Source: Rhodococcus sp. HM1
GTDB lineage: Bacteria; Actinomycetota; Actinomycetes; Mycobacteriales; Mycobacteriaceae
Assembly: GCF_023218075.1 (NCBI RefSeq)
Contig: NZ_JALPTB010000015.1
Location: 1-64,000 of the forward strand
Direction of reading: 5' to 3'
DNA length: 64,000 nt
A model generated the notes under the pieces. The model had not been told where the DNA came from and made no database searches. It saw only the letters and a list, made by a program, of their open reading frames with translations. Below, in pieces: positions 42,558 to 51,198 of the stretch. The position numbers and the translations under genes are program-made. Position 1 is the first letter of the stretch, and each line of letters begins with the position of its first letter.

Positions 42558-43025
42558 ATGCTCGCGGACGAGGGTGTCTTGCTGCTTCCGGACCTTCACG
42601 AGCTTCGTGAGCGTCTTGTCGGGCTGCGCTTTCCCGACGGAGTAACCGCAGTCCGCGAGCATGAAGCGTGGTTGGGCCACGAAGCCATGCTGGCTCCGGA
42701 CGTCGACGGAGACCACCTACATCCTTTGTGGCCCCTCATCGTCGGTATGCGGGGGATGGGCACCAGTGTCTCCGAGCTGTGTGAGCTGGTCGGGAAGAGA
42801 CCCGACGACGCCATCATGTTCGGCGAGCTCGAGATCAACCAAATCACGCCACTCGTAGTGGCGATGGTGTACACGGTGCGCGGCGAGATTCGCGACGTGG
42901 TTCGCCGCACGGGCAGACGGGCGGGGGTCTTCGACGTCGTCACCTTCGAGCTCGAGCTGTGCCCACCGTCCGGAGCGGTGGCGGCGACGGTAACCAATTC
43001 CTTTGTGTTCGTCAGGAGGACGTGA
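42558..43025 (+). CDS. MaoC-like hydratase subunit A (FAS1-like dehydratase domain)
   Basis: This 155-residue hot-dog-fold protein (LHPLWPLIVGMRGMG, FGELEINQITPLVVAMVYTV, DVVTFELELCPPSGAVAATV) corresponds to the non-catalytic N-terminal MaoC domain. It lacks D-x-N-x-x-H. It is coupled to the next gene by TGATG, which encodes the catalytic hot-dog. Split MaoC pairs of this kind hydrate bulky enoyl-CoAs, as ChsH1/ChsH2 do in steroid degradation. Confidence 0.82.
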   Translation: MLADEGVLLLPDLHELRERLVGLRFPDGVTAVREHEAWLGHEAMLAPDVDGDHLHPLWPLIVGMRGMGTSVSELCELVGKRPDDAIMFGELEINQITPLVVAMVYTVRGEIRDVVRRTGRRAGVFDVVTFELELCPPSGAVAATVTNSFVFVRRT

Positions 43026-43444
43026 TGTCGACTGTCCGCGTCGGAACCGAGATTCCCCCGGTCCGCGTACGAGTCGAAGCGGAGCCGATGAAAGTCTTCA
43101 CGCTGATCACCGACGACCCCAACCCCATTCACTGGAATCCGGACGCGGTCCGGGCCGCCGGCTTGGGGGAGCAAGTGATCAACCAAGGAGGACTCAATGT
43201 CGGCTACGTCCTCAATGCAGTAACCGCTTGGACGGGCTCTCGCAGCAGCATCGTCGGCACTCGAGTGCGATTTCTCGGAAACGCATTCGCCGGAGACGAC
43301 CTCGTCGCCGGCGGAGAGGTGGCCGATGTGGACGAAGCCACGACGCCTCCCATCGCCACGTTGAATGTGTGGCTTCGCAGAACAGACGGTGCCGAACTGG
43401 TGGCCGGAACTGTCACCGTCCGTCTCCCCGATCCTCGAAAGTGA
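43025..43444 (+). CDS. MaoC-like enoyl-CoA hydratase subunit B (catalytic)
   Basis: This 139-residue hot-dog protein has the hydratase signature ITDDPNPIHWNPDAV (catalytic Asp and His) near residues 32-46 and the second-helix GLGEQVINQGGLNVGYV. It should add water to an alpha,beta-unsaturated acyl-CoA in a heteromer with the 42558 product. ATG 43025 overlaps the preceding stop codon. Confidence 0.88.
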   Translation: MSTVRVGTEIPPVRVRVEAEPMKVFTLITDDPNPIHWNPDAVRAAGLGEQVINQGGLNVGYVLNAVTAWTGSRSSIVGTRVRFLGNAFAGDDLVAGGEVADVDEATTPPIATLNVWLRRTDGAELVAGTVTVRLPDPRK

Positions 43445-43451
43445 GACCCCC

Positions 43452-45011
43452 ATGCGTCAATCCTTACGCGACGCGTTCGATCACTCGTTGAAGCTGAATG
43501 CGGACACGGTCGCGATCGAGTTCGATGAGCAGCGCATCACGTACGCCGAACTCGACCACTGGGCGGCCGCGGTCGCTGCGCAACTGTCCGGGCTCGGCGT
43601 CGGTCCTGGTGATCCGGTCGCGATCTACCTGCACAACTGCCCGGCGTTTTTCGCCGTCGATATCGCGATCGCTCGCCTCGGCGCGGTGAAGGTTCCCCTC
43701 AATTACATGCTGCCGATCGGAACGATCGGACACTGCCTGCGCTCGGCCCGCGTCCAGGTCATGGTGACCGGCACACGGTTGGCCGAAGCGGCACGTTCGG
43801 CCGCGGCGGATCTACCGGACCTGATCGTGCTCGAAGCAACCGAAGACAAGCTCGCGGCTGCGGTGTCCACGAGTGTCCTGGTCGGACAGCCGGATCCAGA
43901 TGCCCAGATCGCGCCGGTACCTGCCCAGGGTAATGCGGTGACACCGGAAAGCCCTGCCGCTCTGTACTTCACCGGTGGTACCACCGGTCTGCCGAAGGGG
44001 GTTCTGCACAGTCAGCAATCGACCCTGGCGCTTCACTACGCGCAACTTCTCGAAGCAGAAATTCTGCAGGACGAGCGGCTGCTGTTGATGACACCGCTCG
44101 CCCACGCGGCAGGTCTGTTCGGTCAATCCGCACTCATTCGAGGCGCGACAATCGTGTTGACAGACGGATTCGACGCCGAGTCCACGGCACAACTGTTGAC
44201 AGAGGCCGGCATCACCTGGGTCTTCCTTGTCCCCACGATGATCTATCGACTGATCGATGTTCTCGAGGGAACTGAGCGGGACCTGTCGCTGCGCACCATC
44301 GTCTACGGTGCGGCGCCGATCGCCCCCTCGCGTTTGGAGCAGGCGTTGGCGGTGTTCGGGCAGGTCTTCGTGCAGCTCTACGGGCAGACGGAGTCGCCGA
44401 ACTGGGGGACCCGGCTGGCGAAGAAGGACCACGACGTGGCCCGTCCTCATCTGCTCGGTTCGTGCGGCCAGGCCTCGATCATGGCCGATGTCAAGATCGT
44501 CGATGATTCCGGTCGGTCGCTGGGACCGAACGAAACCGGTGAGATCTGTCTACGCACTCCTTACCTTCTCGATCGGTATGTCGACGCCCCTGAGGCAACC
44601 AGCGAGAAGTTCTTGGACGGGTGGATCAGAACCGGCGACATCGGAACGCTCGACTCAGCCGGCTATCTGTATCTCCTCGACCGTAAATCCGACATGGTGA
44701 TATCCGGGGGAATGAACGTGTACTGCCGCGAAGTCGAAGATGTACTGACCACCCATCCGTCAATCAAGGACGTGGCAGTAATCGGTATTCCACATCCGGA
44801 CTGGGGTGAGTCCGTCCACGCCGTGGTGGTACCGGGTGATCGCTTCGACGCGCAGGAAGTCATCGAGTGGACCCGGGGTCGGCTGGCTGCGTACGCACGT
44901 CCGAAAACCATCGAGGTCGTCGATTCCCTTCCTGAGACACCGTTCGGGAAGGTCGACAAGAAGGTTCTACGCGCACCCCACTGGGCCGATCAAGTGCGGG
45001 CGATCGGATGA
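43452..45011 (+). CDS. Acyl-CoA synthetase (AMP-forming), class I adenylate-forming
   Basis: This 519-residue ligase carries YFTGGTTGLPKGVLHS (P-loop, residues about 180-195), YGQTES (A5), TGDIGTLDSAGYLYLLDR (A7/A8 hinge) and the catalytic Lys motif PETPFGKVDKKVL at the C-terminus. It activates a carboxylate with CoA before beta-oxidation in this operon. The gene follows the hydratase after 7 bp and overlaps the next gene by ATGA. Substrate probably a medium-size or alicyclic acid (inferred from context). Confidence 0.92.
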   Translation: MRQSLRDAFDHSLKLNADTVAIEFDEQRITYAELDHWAAAVAAQLSGLGVGPGDPVAIYLHNCPAFFAVDIAIARLGAVKVPLNYMLPIGTIGHCLRSARVQVMVTGTRLAEAARSAAADLPDLIVLEATEDKLAAAVSTSVLVGQPDPDAQIAPVPAQGNAVTPESPAALYFTGGTTGLPKGVLHSQQSTLALHYAQLLEAEILQDERLLLMTPLAHAAGLFGQSALIRGATIVLTDGFDAESTAQLLTEAGITWVFLVPTMIYRLIDVLEGTERDLSLRTIVYGAAPIAPSRLEQALAVFGQVFVQLYGQTESPNWGTRLAKKDHDVARPHLLGSCGQASIMADVKIVDDSGRSLGPNETGEICLRTPYLLDRYVDAPEATSEKFLDGWIRTGDIGTLDSAGYLYLLDRKSDMVISGGMNVYCREVEDVLTTHPSIKDVAVIGIPHPDWGESVHAVVVPGDRFDAQEVIEWTRGRLAAYARPKTIEVVDSLPETPFGKVDKKVLRAPHWADQVRAIG

Positions 45012-45382
45012 ACACGCCCGCACTCGGTCCCGACCCGCGACCACAACTGAGTCCCGATTCACCAACACCGAAAATCAAGGGGTGGATCTGCGAGAAATGC
45101 CATCATCCACTCGCGTTACCCGCCCCCTGGTGTCCGCTGTGCCACGGCGCTCTCCACGATGCGCAGTGGGGGCCGTCAGGACAGGTCTGGTCCTCGACCG
45201 TGCTTCGGGTTCCGCTCCCGGGCAGGACACCGCCTCTGATGCTTGCCTATGTGGATCTGGATGACGGTCCGCGTGTCCTGGGGCACGTTTCGAGCGAGAC
45301 CGTTGAGCGATTGCATGTGGGTGAGCGCGTCACGCTTGTCGGCGCGTCGCCCGACGGCGATCTGCTGTTCGTCACCGAATGA
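45008..45382 (+). CDS. DUF35 zinc-ribbon OB-fold protein
   Basis: This 124-residue protein has an intact zinc ribbon (GWICEKCHHPLALPAPWCPLC) and an OB barrel (GQVWSSTVLRVPL, LAYVDLDDGPRVLGHV). It overlaps the CoA ligase by 4 nt and is 29 bp before an intact thiolase, its probable partner. The operon thus has two DUF35 proteins, one per thiolase system. Confidence 0.85.
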   Translation: MNTPALGPDPRPQLSPDSPTPKIKGWICEKCHHPLALPAPWCPLCHGALHDAQWGPSGQVWSSTVLRVPLPGRTPPLMLAYVDLDDGPRVLGHVSSETVERLHVGERVTLVGASPDGDLLFVTE

Positions 45383-45411
45383 GTTGAGACCTAACAGGAA
45401 GGATCCACGCT

Positions 45412-46536
45412 GTGGACGCATTCATCAGGGGTGTAGGCACCTCGCTCTTCGGTAAACAACCCGAGCTCACCGCATCGGAACTGATCTGGACGGCTGTGAC
45501 GGAGGCGCTGTCAGACGCCGAGCTCGAGCTGCCCGAAGCCGTCTATGTCGGTACGTGCTTCGGCGAGCCCGGCATTGCGCAGCGCGCGCTGCACCGCATG
45601 GGCATCACCGGATTGCCTATCACTGTTATGGAAAACGCTTGTGCAAGTTCGACACATGCGTTTCACGAGGCAAGTTCGGCAGTGGACTCCGGTCGATACT
45701 CCAACGTGCTTGTCGTCGGTGTCGAACACCTGACGTCGCGCTTTTCCGGTGCAATTCCGGTGGATCCCCGCGATTTCGAGGGCAGGGCAGGCCTCGGTCT
45801 TCCCGCACTGTATGCGATGTCGGCTGCCCGGTACCAAGACCGGTACGGTGTCACGCCCGAACAGCTCGCGGCGATCTCGGTGAAGAACCACGCACACGGA
45901 ATGCACAATCCCCGTGCCCAACACCGCGCTCCCGTCACGATCGAGCAGGTACTGAAGTCACGGATGATCTCCGATCCGCTGACGCTTCTGCAGTGCTGTG
46001 CGATCGCGGACGGCGCCGGAGCAGTCGTCATCGGCAACACCAGACGCTCCTCGCGAGATATCAAGGTCCGCGGAAGTGCTATGCAAACCGGTGGACTGTG
46101 GAACCACGCAACCGAGAACGTGTGGGGCCACGATCTGATCGCGGCCACCGCAGCCAGTGCCTATGATGCAGCGGGAGTGCAGATCGAGGACATCGACGTC
46201 ATCGAACTTCACGATGCTTTCACCATCGGTGAGATCGTCACGACCGAAGCCCTCGGCATGGCGCCGCTCGGTGAAGGGGCATCGTTGGCCACCGGTGGTC
46301 ACACGGCACTCGGCGGAGCACAACCTGTCAATCCGTCCGGTGGACTGCTGTCGCGAGGTCACCCGCTCGGTGCCACCGGGACCGCGCAGGTCGCCGAACT
46401 CGTGTGGCAACTACGCGGGGAGGCGGGCGAGCGGCAGGTACCCGGCGCGCGACTGGGCCTGTTGGAGACGATGGGCGGCGGAGCCGGTGGTGTCGACGGC
46501 AATGCCTGCGTCGTCTCGGTGCTCGAGGGCAACTGA
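45412..46536 (+). CDS. Thiolase/acetyl-CoA acetyltransferase (SCP2 type), catalytic residues intact
   Basis: This 374-residue thiolase has nucleophile Cys in VMENACASSTHAF, His in IELHDAF, and the GHPLGATG motif (NPSGGLLSRGHPLGATG). Unlike the two degenerate thiolase-fold proteins upstream it should be catalytically complete, cleaving a 3-ketoacyl-CoA. GTG at 45412 follows AGGAAGGATCC. Confidence 0.9.
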   Translation: MDAFIRGVGTSLFGKQPELTASELIWTAVTEALSDAELELPEAVYVGTCFGEPGIAQRALHRMGITGLPITVMENACASSTHAFHEASSAVDSGRYSNVLVVGVEHLTSRFSGAIPVDPRDFEGRAGLGLPALYAMSAARYQDRYGVTPEQLAAISVKNHAHGMHNPRAQHRAPVTIEQVLKSRMISDPLTLLQCCAIADGAGAVVIGNTRRSSRDIKVRGSAMQTGGLWNHATENVWGHDLIAATAASAYDAAGVQIEDIDVIELHDAFTIGEIVTTEALGMAPLGEGASLATGGHTALGGAQPVNPSGGLLSRGHPLGATGTAQVAELVWQLRGEAGERQVPGARLGLLETMGGGAGGVDGNACVVSVLEGN

Positions 46537-46577
46537 GACTGCGCGGCCATGGATCAGAGACTCCGGAGAACCGACAC

Positions 46578-47597
46578 GTGATATTCGACGCGATGCTGCC
46601 CGACACCGTCGACAGCGCAGAGGACAGTGCCGTACAGGAACGTGCGGGATTTGGGACGACGTGGACGACCGAGACGTCCCAGGATCCGTTCATTCACCTC
46701 ACTCTCGCCGCCGAGCGAACGTCGACAATCGGTCTCGGCACTGCGGTTGCCATCGCTTTCGCGCGAAATCCGATGTCGACCGCGCTGACCGCGAACCACC
46801 TGCATCAGGTTTCCGGTGGAAGGCTCCTGCTCGGCTTGGGTACCCAGGTCAAGGCGCATATCGAACGGCGCTTCAGCATGCCGTGGAGCCATCCGGCAGC
46901 AAGGATGCGTGAATACGTACTGGCGCTGAGGGCGATCTGGAACTGCTGGAATTCGGGAGAGGCGCTCGTCTTCGACGGGCGTTTCTACCAGCATTCACTC
47001 ATGCCGCCGCTCTTCGATCCCGGCCCCAACCCCTTCGGCGCGCCCCCGGTATACGTCGCAGGAGTGGGCGAACGCATGGCTGCCGTGGCCGGTGAAGTTG
47101 CCGACGGGTTCCTGGCCCCGCCGTTGGCGACGGCCGCCTATCTCCGACAGGTGCTGCTCCCTGCCGTAGCAGTGGGAAGTGCGCGATCGAACGATGTGGT
47201 GACCTCGACCTTCCAAACCTGTGCGATGCCGTTGGTCGCAACCGGTTGTGGTCCGGCCGAGCTGGATGCAGCGATCGAGGCGACACGCGCGCGCCTCGCG
47301 TTCTATGCGTCGACGCCGGCGTACCGCACCATTCTGCAATTGCATGGATGGGCCCACGTAAGTGAGCAGTTGGGCGACTGCGCCAAGCGGCACGAGTGGT
47401 CGGCGATGCCGCAGTTCATTACCGACACGATGCTCGATACGTTCGCTACCGTGGCGTCCCCGGGAGAGGTCACGACGGCTCTCCGTAAGCGATACGAGGG
47501 GATAGCCGACCGAGTCATCATGTACCCCGTGCAACCGTGGTCGGCTGCGTTGACTGCTGAGGTGCTTCGATCGTCGAGTCGAGCAGACTCGAACTGA
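46578..47597 (+). CDS. F420-type luciferase-fold oxidoreductase (TIGR03617-like)
   Basis: This 339-residue TIM-barrel oxidoreductase has ERTSTIGLGTAVAIAFARNP, LLLGLGTQVKAHIERRF and APPVYVAGVGERMAAVAGE, as in the F420-dependent family common in Mycobacterium and Rhodococcus acyl-CoA and sterol gene clusters. It is the last gene of the nine-gene operon. Its stop (47595-47597) lies inside the 29-bp repeat that is found again 3.5 kb downstream. Cofactor use is inferred. GTG start at 46578, preceded by CCGGAGAA. Confidence 0.85.
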   Translation: MIFDAMLPDTVDSAEDSAVQERAGFGTTWTTETSQDPFIHLTLAAERTSTIGLGTAVAIAFARNPMSTALTANHLHQVSGGRLLLGLGTQVKAHIERRFSMPWSHPAARMREYVLALRAIWNCWNSGEALVFDGRFYQHSLMPPLFDPGPNPFGAPPVYVAGVGERMAAVAGEVADGFLAPPLATAAYLRQVLLPAVAVGSARSNDVVTSTFQTCAMPLVATGCGPAELDAAIEATRARLAFYASTPAYRTILQLHGWAHVSEQLGDCAKRHEWSAMPQFITDTMLDTFATVASPGEVTTALRKRYEGIADRVIMYPVQPWSAALTAEVLRSSSRADSN

Positions 47598-47617
47598 CGG
47601 TAGAGATACAGGAAAGC
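47589..47617. repeat. 29-bp direct repeat, copy 1 (left of IS110 cluster)
   Basis: An identical 29-bp copy lies at 51110-51138. It spans the end of the F420-type gene and the first 20 bp after it. In the second copy it leads straight into a strong hairpin, so this copy has been cut off from that hairpin by the inserted DNA. 47618-47756 holds nothing else. Confidence 0.85.
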
Positions 47618-47756
47618 CCCGAGTTGGCTCATTTCGTTAGACGATATGAGGGGTTGGGCTGGGGCCTCACTGACCGGAAAATGATTTGGGGAGTGGGCGC
47701 ACGACGGTAGCGGGTGAACGGTCCCCGCTGTTGCTGATTGTGGATGTGGGATCGGT

Positions 47757-48600
47757 TCAGGCCGCGGGTTCGAGGCTGACGGTGTACCCGAGCACGGCGA
47801 GCTGGCGGATGTGGTCACGGATCCTTCGCTGGGTGTTGATCTTGCTGGTGTAGTAGTCGACTCCGAGGTCGTGGAAGCGGGCGGTGGGGTCGACGAGCAG
47901 GTGCCAGACGGTGACGAGGATGGAGCGTGCGATGGCGACGAGCGCTGTGAGCTTGCCGCGGCGTTTGACCAATCGCCGGTAGCGTTCTCCGAGGAAGGTG
48001 TCGGTGCGGGCAGCCGCTGCGGCGGCCTCGCCGAGAGCTCCCTCAAGGTAGGGATTGCCCCTGCCGGGCGTGCCGGAGCGTATTTTGGGGCCGGACTGGA
48101 CCGTGCACGGGCAGATCTTGGTCCAGGACACCAGGTGTGCGGGCGTGGGGAAGCGGGTCATGTCCAGGCCGATCTCGGCGACGATGACCTGCGCCCGAGG
48201 GTCCGATGCCCGGGATTTCGTCGAGACGCTCGAGCGCGGTGAGCCCGGCGGCGATGCGGCATGGAGAACCTGCGTCGCTCGGGCCGGTGACGGGGGTGTC
48301 CGTAGCGCTGTCCGGGTCGGGCACCATCGTGGCCATCGTCGCGAGCAGTTATTCGATGCGAGTGGTCAGGGTGGCGATCTGGTCGGACAACGCGTCGATC
48401 TGATCGAGCAGTATCCGGGCCAGTTCGGCGTGATGGTCGTCGAACCGGCCGGTCAGCGACTCGACGAGGGCGGCCTTCTTGGTTCGCATCCGTCCGCGGG
48501 CCAGCTCGGCGAGCCGGCGCGGATCGCGCTCGCCGCCGATCAGGGCCTCGAGCATGTCCCTCACCGAGCGGGAGTCGATGCTCGACGCCACCGACGACAC
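47757..48600 (-). pseudogene. IS110-family transposase, 5'-truncated and frameshifted (minus strand)
   Basis: The C-terminal Transposase_20-type part is in one frame (VSWTKICPCTVQSGPKIRSG, RRLVKRRGKLTALVAIARSI, LGVDYYTSKINTQRRIRDHI). The middle is in another (RMRTKKAALVESLTGRFDDH, LARILLDQIDALSDQIATLT), with a shift near 48170-48350. The N-terminal DEDD domain is missing. Sequence related to it continues to about 48700, where an opposite-strand fragment begins. Confidence 0.8.
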
Positions 48601-48698
48601 CTTGATCAGGGGCGTCCTCGAGCAGTTTCTCGAGCCGCTGCCAGTGCCGGGTGCGTTCCCTGGTCAGATCGATCCGCAGCCCGGTGGTAACCCGGCTC

Positions 48699-49110
48699 GG
48701 GTGCCTGCGCGGAGTGTCCACACTGACCGCGTTCGGGTTGGCCGTCGAGATCGGCGACTGGACGCGCCTGACCGGCCGCTCGATCGGCGCCTACCTGGGA
48801 CTGGTGCCCAGCGAATCCTCGTCGGGCGCGATACGGTCACAAGGAGCGATCGCCAAGACCGGCAACGGGCACGCGCGTCGGCTGCTGATCCAGGCCGCCT
48901 GGCAACACCGTCGCCCATATCGTCCCGGGGTGGCTCTGCGGCGGCGATGGGACCACGCCTTCCCGGCCGCCCGGGCCCGTGGTCAGCAGGGTAACCGGCG
49001 CCTGCACGCGCGGTGGAACGACTTCGAGCATCGGCGTAAGCGGCCGGCGGTGGCCACACCGCGATTGCCCGGGAACTCGCCGGTTGGTGCTGGTCACTGG
49101 CCGTCCTCGA
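48699..49110 (+). pseudogene. IS110-family transposase C-terminal fragment (plus strand)
   Basis: GVSTLTAFGLAVEIGDWTRL, IGAYLGLVPSESSSG and AKTGNGHARRLLIQAAWQHR are the IS110/IS116/IS902 C-terminal signature. The N-terminal half is absent. It starts where the minus-strand IS110 relic ends, so two truncated elements abut head to head at about 48700. 49111-49639 has no supported gene. Confidence 0.8.
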
Positions 49111-49639
49111 CGACTGAGACGGGGGACGCCACGAGCATTCCTCGAGGCCCCGATCCTGATCGTCACTCGCCGGGCGGCAAGGTCGGATCTCCTCGCTGCG
49201 CTGCGGAGACTCCGCCTTGCTTCTCTGCCTCGTGACGATCCGGCAGGCCCGGGACCGAGGAATACCCACGGCGCCCGACAGACGTCCGGATGATCCTGCG
49301 TGGTGGTGACGGCAGCGCCTGGGAGTGACCCGCGAGCGACCTATGAGCAATCCTCAACTCCGCGTTGGGATCACGCTCGCCATTAGACCCGCGAACCACT
49401 CCAGCCGAACAGTCCGTCCTGCGGTAACCAACCCGTATATCAGAGTGACCACGCGTCGATACCGACACGCTCGCCACCACCGCCCCGGTCATTCGGTCAA
49501 ATGAAGCGGCGTCCGCGACGACGGTCGTGGGCGCCGCTCCTCCCTGCCCTCTTGATGCGATGAAGGGGCGGGGCCTCCCGCTCCCGTGGTTCCCGGCGAA
49601 TGCTGGGGGTGTCACATCCACACGACATAGGAGGCCCCT

Positions 49640-50671
49640 ATGAGCGAGTATGACGGAAAACAGTTCGTCGGGATCGATCTACATCGGCAACGCTCGGTGA
49701 TCGTCCGACAATCCGACACCGGCGAGCAACTCTCCACGGTGCGGATCATCAACGACCCAGCCTCGCTGGTCGCACAGCTCGGGAAAGCCGGAGAACACCC
49801 GGAGGTGGTGCTCGAGGCCACCTACGGCTGGTACTGGGCGGTAGACGCACTGCAGGCAGCCGGCGCACGCGTCCACCTTGCACACCCGTTGGGTGTCAAA
49901 GGATTTCGATACCGTCGCGTGAAGAACGACGTCCGTGACGCGTCAGATCTGGCAGACCTACTACGGATGAACCGCCTGCCCGAGGCGTGGATCGCGCCTC
50001 CTCCGGTGCGGGAGTTGCGCGAGTTGGTGCGCTACCGGGCAAAGCTGGTCGCGATCCGTTCAGGTCTCAAGGCGCAGGTGCACGCAGTGCTCGCCAAGGA
50101 AGGACTGCTGATCCCCGTCTCGGACGTCTTCGGGATCGACGGCCGCAGGCGGCTGGCGAAGATCCCGCTCGGCGCGGCCTACGCGCAACGGGTCATCTCA
50201 CTGCTCGAGCTGATCGACACCCTCGACACCCACGAGGCACGTTTCACGACGGCGATCGCCGACCAACTGCGGGGCCATGTCGGCTACCGCGTCATTCAGC
50301 AGCTGCCCGGCGTCGGCCCGGTCCTCGGTGCGGTGTTCGTCGCTGAAATAGGAGACGCCCAACGGTTTTCGGGGCCCGACCGGTTGTGTTCGTGGGCGGG
50401 ACTGACCCCGCGCCACCACGAGTCCGACACCGTCGTTCGGCGAGGACACATCACCAAGCAGGGCAGCAAACTGGTCCGCTGGGCGGCGGTCGAGGCCATC
50501 CAGCACCAACCGACCGGCACGAAGATCTCCGCCGATCGTGCACGCATCGAGGCCCGCCGCGGCAAGAACATCGCCAAGGTCGCCGCGGCCCGCAAGCTGC
50601 TCACCCTCGTCTACTACGGGCTGCGCGACGAAAACATCCGCGCTCTGGCCCACCAGCGGACGGCGGCGTGA
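49640..50671 (+). CDS. IS110-family transposase, full length
   Basis: The 343-residue protein has an intact DEDD RuvC-like N-terminal domain (FVGIDLHR Asp, EVVLEATYGW Glu, VKNDVRDASDLADLLR Asp pair) and a C-terminal Transposase_20 domain (IQQLPGVGPVLGAVFVAEIG, LCSWAGLTPRHHESD, KQGSKLVRWAAVEA). It is the only complete transposase of this cluster. ATG follows AGGAGGCCCCT at 49629. Exact element ends were not found; IS110 members usually leave short or no duplications and carry a bridge RNA in a non-coding flank (either 49500-49635 or 50675-50760 would suit). Confidence 0.92.
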   Translation: MSEYDGKQFVGIDLHRQRSVIVRQSDTGEQLSTVRIINDPASLVAQLGKAGEHPEVVLEATYGWYWAVDALQAAGARVHLAHPLGVKGFRYRRVKNDVRDASDLADLLRMNRLPEAWIAPPPVRELRELVRYRAKLVAIRSGLKAQVHAVLAKEGLLIPVSDVFGIDGRRRLAKIPLGAAYAQRVISLLELIDTLDTHEARFTTAIADQLRGHVGYRVIQQLPGVGPVLGAVFVAEIGDAQRFSGPDRLCSWAGLTPRHHESDTVVRRGHITKQGSKLVRWAAVEAIQHQPTGTKISADRARIEARRGKNIAKVAAARKLLTLVYYGLRDENIRALAHQRTAA

Positions 50672-51109
50672 GCACCCCGGACGCAGCACACGCGCGGCCG
50701 CTAGTTTGTCTGACCCCCGCATCGCGGCGTGGTCGTGCCGCTTGATTGGCCCCGTGTGTTGCCACCGCACCGCTCCATGTCCGCCCCATCGGGGCCGGAC
50801 GAAGGGATGACCGGCTGCCGAGGAATTCGGCCCTGCCCCAAACCCATACGCATCACATTGGAGACGTTGCCACTACACGCAACTGCATACCGCCACCCCC
50901 CCGACTCTCGCATCAGTGTGCGCCGTTCCGGGCCACGGTCAAGATCGTTCGTCCTCGCTGCGCTGCGGGCGCTGCATCTTGACCGACGTGCCCTTGTCCG
51001 GCGCTGTCCACATGGAGGCCGGAACGGGCTTGAATGGCCGGAACGGCCTGAATAGCACCCTTGACAGCCCCCACCCCTTCAGGGATGACAAACTCGGTTC
51101 CATATCAGG
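50672..51109. other. Region after IS110 transposase, no gene supported
   Basis: About 440 bp with no convincing frame. It likely includes the 3' non-coding end of the IS110 element and flanking debris before the second 29-bp repeat. Confidence 0.35.
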
Positions 51110-51138
51110 TCGAACTGACGGTAGAGATACAGGAAAGC
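51110..51138. repeat. 29-bp direct repeat, copy 2 (right of IS110 cluster)
   Basis: Identical to 47589-47617. It continues without a break into the hairpin at 51136-51182 and then the end of the BVMO gene, so this side preserves the ancestral junction between the two convergent operons. Confidence 0.85.
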
Positions 51139-51182
51139 TCCTGGTAGGTCAGCGAGGTCTACCTCCCTACCTACCAGGAGCT
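51136..51182. terminator. Bidirectional terminator hairpin next to the BVMO gene
   Basis: Perfect 14-bp arms AGCTCCTGGTAGGT (51136-51149) and ACCTACCAGGAGCT (51169-51182) with a 19-bp loop. It ends 16 bp from the BVMO stop and once would have ended the F420-gene operon from the other side. Confidence 0.75.
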
Positions 51183-51198
51183 CACGCATCGTCAGGTC

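Noticed and set aside
47589-51138. attL/attR pair of an integrative element
   Set aside because: No integrase lies between the repeats, only IS110 genes and relics; the repeat overlaps a stop codon and a terminator arm, which suggests duplication of local sequence.
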